Shown here piece after piece: positions 61,207 to 64,000 of a stretch of 64,000 nucleotides of DNA (positions are counted from its first letter, which is position 1; every line of letters begins with the position of its first letter). A program made the position numbers and the translations under genes. Source of the DNA: Flavobacterium lacus (GTDB lineage Bacteria; Bacteroidota; Bacteroidia; Flavobacteriales; Flavobacteriaceae); NCBI RefSeq assembly GCF_003268815.1, contig NZ_QLSV01000004.1, positions 186,001 to 250,000 on the forward strand, given 5' to 3'. The notes under the pieces were generated by a model. The model was not told the origin of the DNA. It made no database searches and saw nothing but the letters and a program-made list of their open reading frames with translations.

Positions 61207-62094
61207 TTACTTAAACTGCTTCGAAACGTTCTCCGCCTTTTTACTCTCCGAATAATCATAAAAACCTTCTCCGGATTTTACACCTAATTTTCCAGCCATA
61301 ACCATATTCACTAAAAGTGGGCAAGGAGCATATTTTGGGTTTTTGAATCCGTCATACATTACGTTTAGAATAGAAAGACAAACATCCAAACCAATAAAAT
61401 CGGCGAGTTGTAACGGTCCCATTGGGTGAGCCATTCCTAATTTCATTACGGTATCTATTTCTTGAACACCAGCAACGCCGTTGTACAATGTTTCGATTGA
61501 TTCGTTAATCATTGGCATCAAAATGCGGTTGGCTACAAATCCCGGATAGTCGTTTACTTCCGTTGGCGTTTTGCCTAATTTTACCGATAAATCCATAATG
61601 ATTTTAGTTACTTCATCCGAAGTGTTGTAACCACGAATGATTTCAACTAATTTCATAATCGGCACCGGATTCATAAAATGCATTCCAATTACTCGCTCAG
61701 GGTGAACCACCTGTGCCGCAATTTGCGTAATAGAAATGGATGAAGTATTCGTGGCCAAAATCACATTATGATCACAGATTTCACTCAATTGTTTAAAGAT
61801 GTTCATTTTTAGACCCACATTTTCGGTAGCAGCTTCTACCACTAAATCCGTTCCAATAACACCATCTTTGATGTCAGTGTAAGTAATAATATTTGAAATG
61901 GTTTTGTGTTTATCCTCTTCCGAAATGGTTCCTTTTGTCACCATTCTATCCAAGTTGGAGGCAATCGTTGCCATTCCTTTTTCCAACGATTTTTCGGAAA
62001 CATCAATTAATTTTACGGTAAATCCGCTTTGAGCAAAGGTGTGGGCAATTCCGTTACCCATAGTTCCTGCTCCGATTACTGCGATTGTTTTCAT
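61207..62094 (-). CDS. 3-hydroxybutyryl-CoA dehydrogenase
   Basis: A 295-residue NAD-dependent dehydrogenase that oxidises or reduces 3-hydroxyacyl-CoA (reaction with acetoacetyl-CoA). The Rossmann motif GAGTMGNGIAHTFAQSGF is at residues 7-24, the catalytic His lies in GMHFMNPVPIMKLVEIIRG and the NDYPGFVANRILMP segment follows, with GMAHPMGPLQLADFIGLD before the C-terminal helices. The family covers butyrate/PHB and fatty-acid degradation roles; which applies is not shown. A palindrome lies upstream in the gap to the Gfo/Idh gene. Confidence 0.93.
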   Translation of the reverse strand: MKTIAVIGAGTMGNGIAHTFAQSGFTVKLIDVSEKSLEKGMATIASNLDRMVTKGTISEEDKHKTISNIITYTDIKDGVIGTDLVVEAATENVGLKMNIFKQLSEICDHNVILATNTSSISITQIAAQVVHPERVIGMHFMNPVPIMKLVEIIRGYNTSDEVTKIIMDLSVKLGKTPTEVNDYPGFVANRILMPMINESIETLYNGVAGVQEIDTVMKLGMAHPMGPLQLADFIGLDVCLSILNVMYDGFKNPKYAPCPLLVNMVMAGKLGVKSGEGFYDYSESKKAENVSKQFK

Positions 62095-62112
62095 TCTATT
62101 TTAGTTTGTTTT

Positions 62113-62171
62113 GAACCATTAAGAAATTAAGTTTCATTAAGTCTTAATGTAACTTAATTTCTTAATGGTTC
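62113..62171. repeat. 59-bp palindrome between the Gfo/Idh and dehydrogenase genes
   Basis: Arms 62113-62133 and 62151-62171 are perfect 21-bp reverse complements. The centre is itself palindromic (CATTAAG, T, CTTAATG). TTAAG/CTTAA units recur at intervals of 8 and 10 bp. It sits in a 101-bp intergenic gap on a single strand of genes. Confidence 0.9.
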
Positions 62172-62195
62172 ATAATTTAAAAGTTTATTATGGTT

Positions 62196-63164
62196 TTATT
62201 TTTTTTCCATCGAATCAATAATCATATACGCCACTCTTAACGCCTCTGTTCCATCTTCCAACGTCACCACTGGAGTTGTGTTATTGTTGATAGCGTCCGC
62301 AAAAGTTTCCAATTCATCCAAAATGGCGTTGTTTAACGAAACTTCCGGATTGTCAAAATAGATTTGTTTTTTAATTCCCTCTGCATTTTGCAAAATCATA
62401 TCAAAATCACCGGGAACTTCTGGTGCATCTTTCATTTTAACGACTTCGCACACTTTATCCAAATAATCGACAGAGATGTACGCATCCTTTTGAAAAAAGC
62501 GAGATTTACGCATGTTTTTCATCGAGATACGGCTCGAAGTGATGTTTGCCACACAACCGTTTTCAAACTCAATTCGAGCATTGGCAATGTCTGGTGACTG
62601 ACTCAAAACAGAGACGCCACTCGCGTGAACGGCTTTTACTTTCGATTTAACCACACTCAAAATCGCATCAATATCATGAATCATTAAATCCAAAACAACT
62701 GGAACATCCGTTCCTCTCGGATTAAATTCGGCCAAACGATGCGTTTCAATAAACATCGGATTATCAATCTGATTTTTCACCGCAATGAAAGCAGGGTTAA
62801 ATCGTTCAACGTGACCAACCTGACCTTTAACATGATATTCTTTTGCTAAAGCGATAATTTCTTCCGCCTCTTCAACGGTAGTTGAAATCGGTTTTTCAAT
62901 AAAAACATGTTTACCTGATTTGATCGAAACTTTGGCACATTTATAATGAGAAAGAGTAGGAGTTACAATGTCAATTACATCAACAGCATGAATCAATTTG
63001 GCAATCGTATCAAATTGTTTATAACCAAATTCGGCGGCTATTTTTGCTCCATTTTCATGATTTTCATCATAAAAGCCAACTAATTCGTATTTTGAGGATT
63101 GATTGAGTAATCGCAAGTGTATTTTTCCAAGGTGACCGGCACCTAAAACGCCAACTTTAAGCAT
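62196..63164 (-). CDS. Gfo/Idh/MocA family oxidoreductase
   Basis: A 322-residue NAD(P)-binding oxidoreductase. The Rossmann motif GVLGAGHLGKIH is at residues 4-15, EKPIS follows near residue 97 and the C-terminal alpha/beta dimerisation domain is complete with VVLDLMIHDIDAI. It would oxidise or reduce a sugar, aminosugar or related polyol; the substrate is unknown. I start at the ATG at 63164 (LKVGVLGAG); the longer listed frame adds a spurious hydrophobic N-terminus. A promoter lies upstream. Confidence 0.92.
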   Translation of the reverse strand: MLKVGVLGAGHLGKIHLRLLNQSSKYELVGFYDENHENGAKIAAEFGYKQFDTIAKLIHAVDVIDIVTPTLSHYKCAKVSIKSGKHVFIEKPISTTVEEAEEIIALAKEYHVKGQVGHVERFNPAFIAVKNQIDNPMFIETHRLAEFNPRGTDVPVVLDLMIHDIDAILSVVKSKVKAVHASGVSVLSQSPDIANARIEFENGCVANITSSRISMKNMRKSRFFQKDAYISVDYLDKVCEVVKMKDAPEVPGDFDMILQNAEGIKKQIYFDNPEVSLNNAILDELETFADAINNNTTPVVTLEDGTEALRVAYMIIDSMEKK

Positions 63165-63179
63165 AAAAGTAAATTTTAT

Positions 63180-63210
63180 CAAAAATAGTAATAATAGAAG
63201 AATTGACAAG
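63180..63210 (-). promoter_or_regulatory. promoter for the Gfo/Idh oxidoreductase gene
   Basis: On the minus strand CTTG (63207-63210), 19 bp, then TATTTTTG (63180-63187). It fits the Bacteroidetes promoter and gives a leader of about 9 nt. Confidence 0.45.
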
Positions 63211-63395
63211 GAAGAATGATTTAAATTATTAATAGAATTACGAGCCATTCATCTTAATAAAATGTTATAACTGACAATTATCAGTTCAAATTTGATTGAT
63301 AATGATTAACTTTACTTTAGATAAGTGTTGACTAATGAAAACATAAAAAAAACCACTAAAAGCGAACTATAAACAACTGATTAAAACGAACTATC

Positions 63396-64000
63396 ATGAA
63401 ACGAATACTATTCCCAACCGATTTTTCAGAAGCATCAAACAATGCTTTTGTCTATGCCTTGAAATTGGCGGATGCTATCAAAGGTGAGTTGATTACCCTC
63501 CACGCTTATGAACTTCCTCAATTACACATGGGTGGGTTGCCAACCACACTAAAAGATGTTTACGACAGCATCGAGTTAGAAAATTTTGAAAATTTTAAAG
63601 ATCAAATTCCAGTACTTCGCGATATAGCCGAAAAACACAATTTAGGTCACGTTAAAATAAGTAACATCTTAAAACATGGCGACTTGATTTGGACAATCAA
63701 AAAAGTAACTAAAGAGGAAAATATTGACTATGTAGTAATGGGAACCAAAGGTGCTTCTGGACTTAAAGAAACTTTCTTGGGTTCTAATACCGGTACGGTA
63801 ATTACTGAATTGGATACTTATGTCATTGGTGTTCCTGAAGAATCTGAGTTTTCAGGTATTCAAAATATTGTATTTACAACTAGATTTCGTGAAAAAGATC
63901 TAAAGGCTCTAAAGAAAGTACTCAAATTAGCCAAACTTTTTGACGCGAAGGTGCATTGTCTTTACATAAAAACAAAAAAAGACGACGTAAACCCTGTAAT
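63396..64000 (+). CDS. universal stress protein UspA family (3' end outside window)
   Basis: The frame is open from the ATG at 63396 to the right edge (at least 201 residues). The N-terminal domain is a UspA fold: KRILFPTDFSEASNNAF with the ATP-binding Asp, and the phosphate-binding loop VMGTKGASGLKETFLGSNTG (~residue 112-131). A second domain begins near residue 155 (IVFTTRFREKDLK), so it is probably the two-domain form common in Flavobacteria. It likely binds ATP and works in stress tolerance; specific role unknown. Confidence 0.92.
   Translation, partial: MKRILFPTDFSEASNNAFVYALKLADAIKGELITLHAYELPQLHMGGLPTTLKDVYDSIELENFENFKDQIPVLRDIAEKHNLGHVKISNILKHGDLIWTIKKVTKEENIDYVVMGTKGASGLKETFLGSNTGTVITELDTYVIGVPEESEFSGIQNIVFTTRFREKDLKALKKVLKLAKLFDAKVHCLYIKTKKDDVNPV

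Noticed and set aside
1-64000. CRISPR array, prophage, integron, tRNA or rRNA gene
   Set aside because: I scanned for direct repeats with spacers, phage gene runs and tRNA-like cloverleaf or rRNA segments and saw none that I could support. The search was by eye, so short RNA genes could be missed.

Overview
The window looks like chromosomal DNA from a member of the Flavobacteriaceae, most likely Flavobacterium or a close relative. The evidence is AT-rich DNA, a Bacteroidetes-type RpoZ, the gliding lipoprotein GldI, a protein with a type IX secretion C-terminal sorting domain, GLPGLI and DUF4835/PorD-type proteins, and several promoters of the Bacteroidetes form TTTG-N18-TAnnTTTG. I see no rRNA, tRNA, prophage, CRISPR array or intact insertion sequence. 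The one mobile element found is a decayed IS200-like/RAYT transposase with inverted REP-like ends (20327-20884).

Layout. 1-1250: the 3' end of an RND efflux permease, then a small PII-like protein and a DUF2892 membrane protein. 1432-6395 (minus): a PNGase F-type glycosidase with a GLPGLI-like N-terminal domain, then a PAS sensor kinase and its response regulator. 6396-7318: a gene-poor gap with a probable pseudogene remnant. 7319-12521: FMN reductase, pabB, tilS and dsbD. 12550-16358 (minus): a tight four-gene cluster of acetyltransferase, M20 amidohydrolase, alanine racemase and ornithine-racemase-like enzyme, which is the best candidate here for an undescribed pathway. 16654-27354: two sensor kinases, DUF2490, yifB, HMG-CoA synthase and a zinc metallopeptidase. 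27499-32556: a ClC channel, nrnA, gldI and two cyclophilin-FKBP fusions. 32691-34795: three tandem membrane paralogues. 34741-36445: a 5'-nucleotidase split over two genes.

36494-44445 is a mostly housekeeping block: DUF6913, dapA, ferritin, bamD, rpoZ, coaBC, porD, recN and fabI. 44535-50857: a large T9SS-exported adhesin-like protein, a glycosyltransferase, coaE and an RprX/RprY-type two-component system. 51038-58848 (minus): acyl-ACP thioesterase, three unknown surface proteins, miaA, a voltage-gated-type channel, an exonuclease/GIY-YIG protein, yggS and DUF1015. 58951-63164 (minus): an outer-membrane barrel, a GRAM-like protein, an AraC regulator, 3-hydroxybutyryl-CoA dehydrogenase and a Gfo/Idh/MocA oxidoreductase. 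The window closes inside a UspA gene.

Functionally, coaBC and coaE both serve coenzyme A synthesis. bamD, porD, gldI and the periplasmic prolyl isomerases serve envelope biogenesis, secretion and gliding. fabI and the thioesterase serve fatty acids. The most unexpected pattern is a set of short degenerate tandem repeats of 7- or 8-bp period, often with inverted symmetry. They lie flush between stop and start codons (613-655, 967-1056, 56850-56877, 61164-61205) and also inside pabB (8306-8347) and yggS (56978-57012). Two long near-perfect palindromes (57560-57613 and 62113-62171) may be related.
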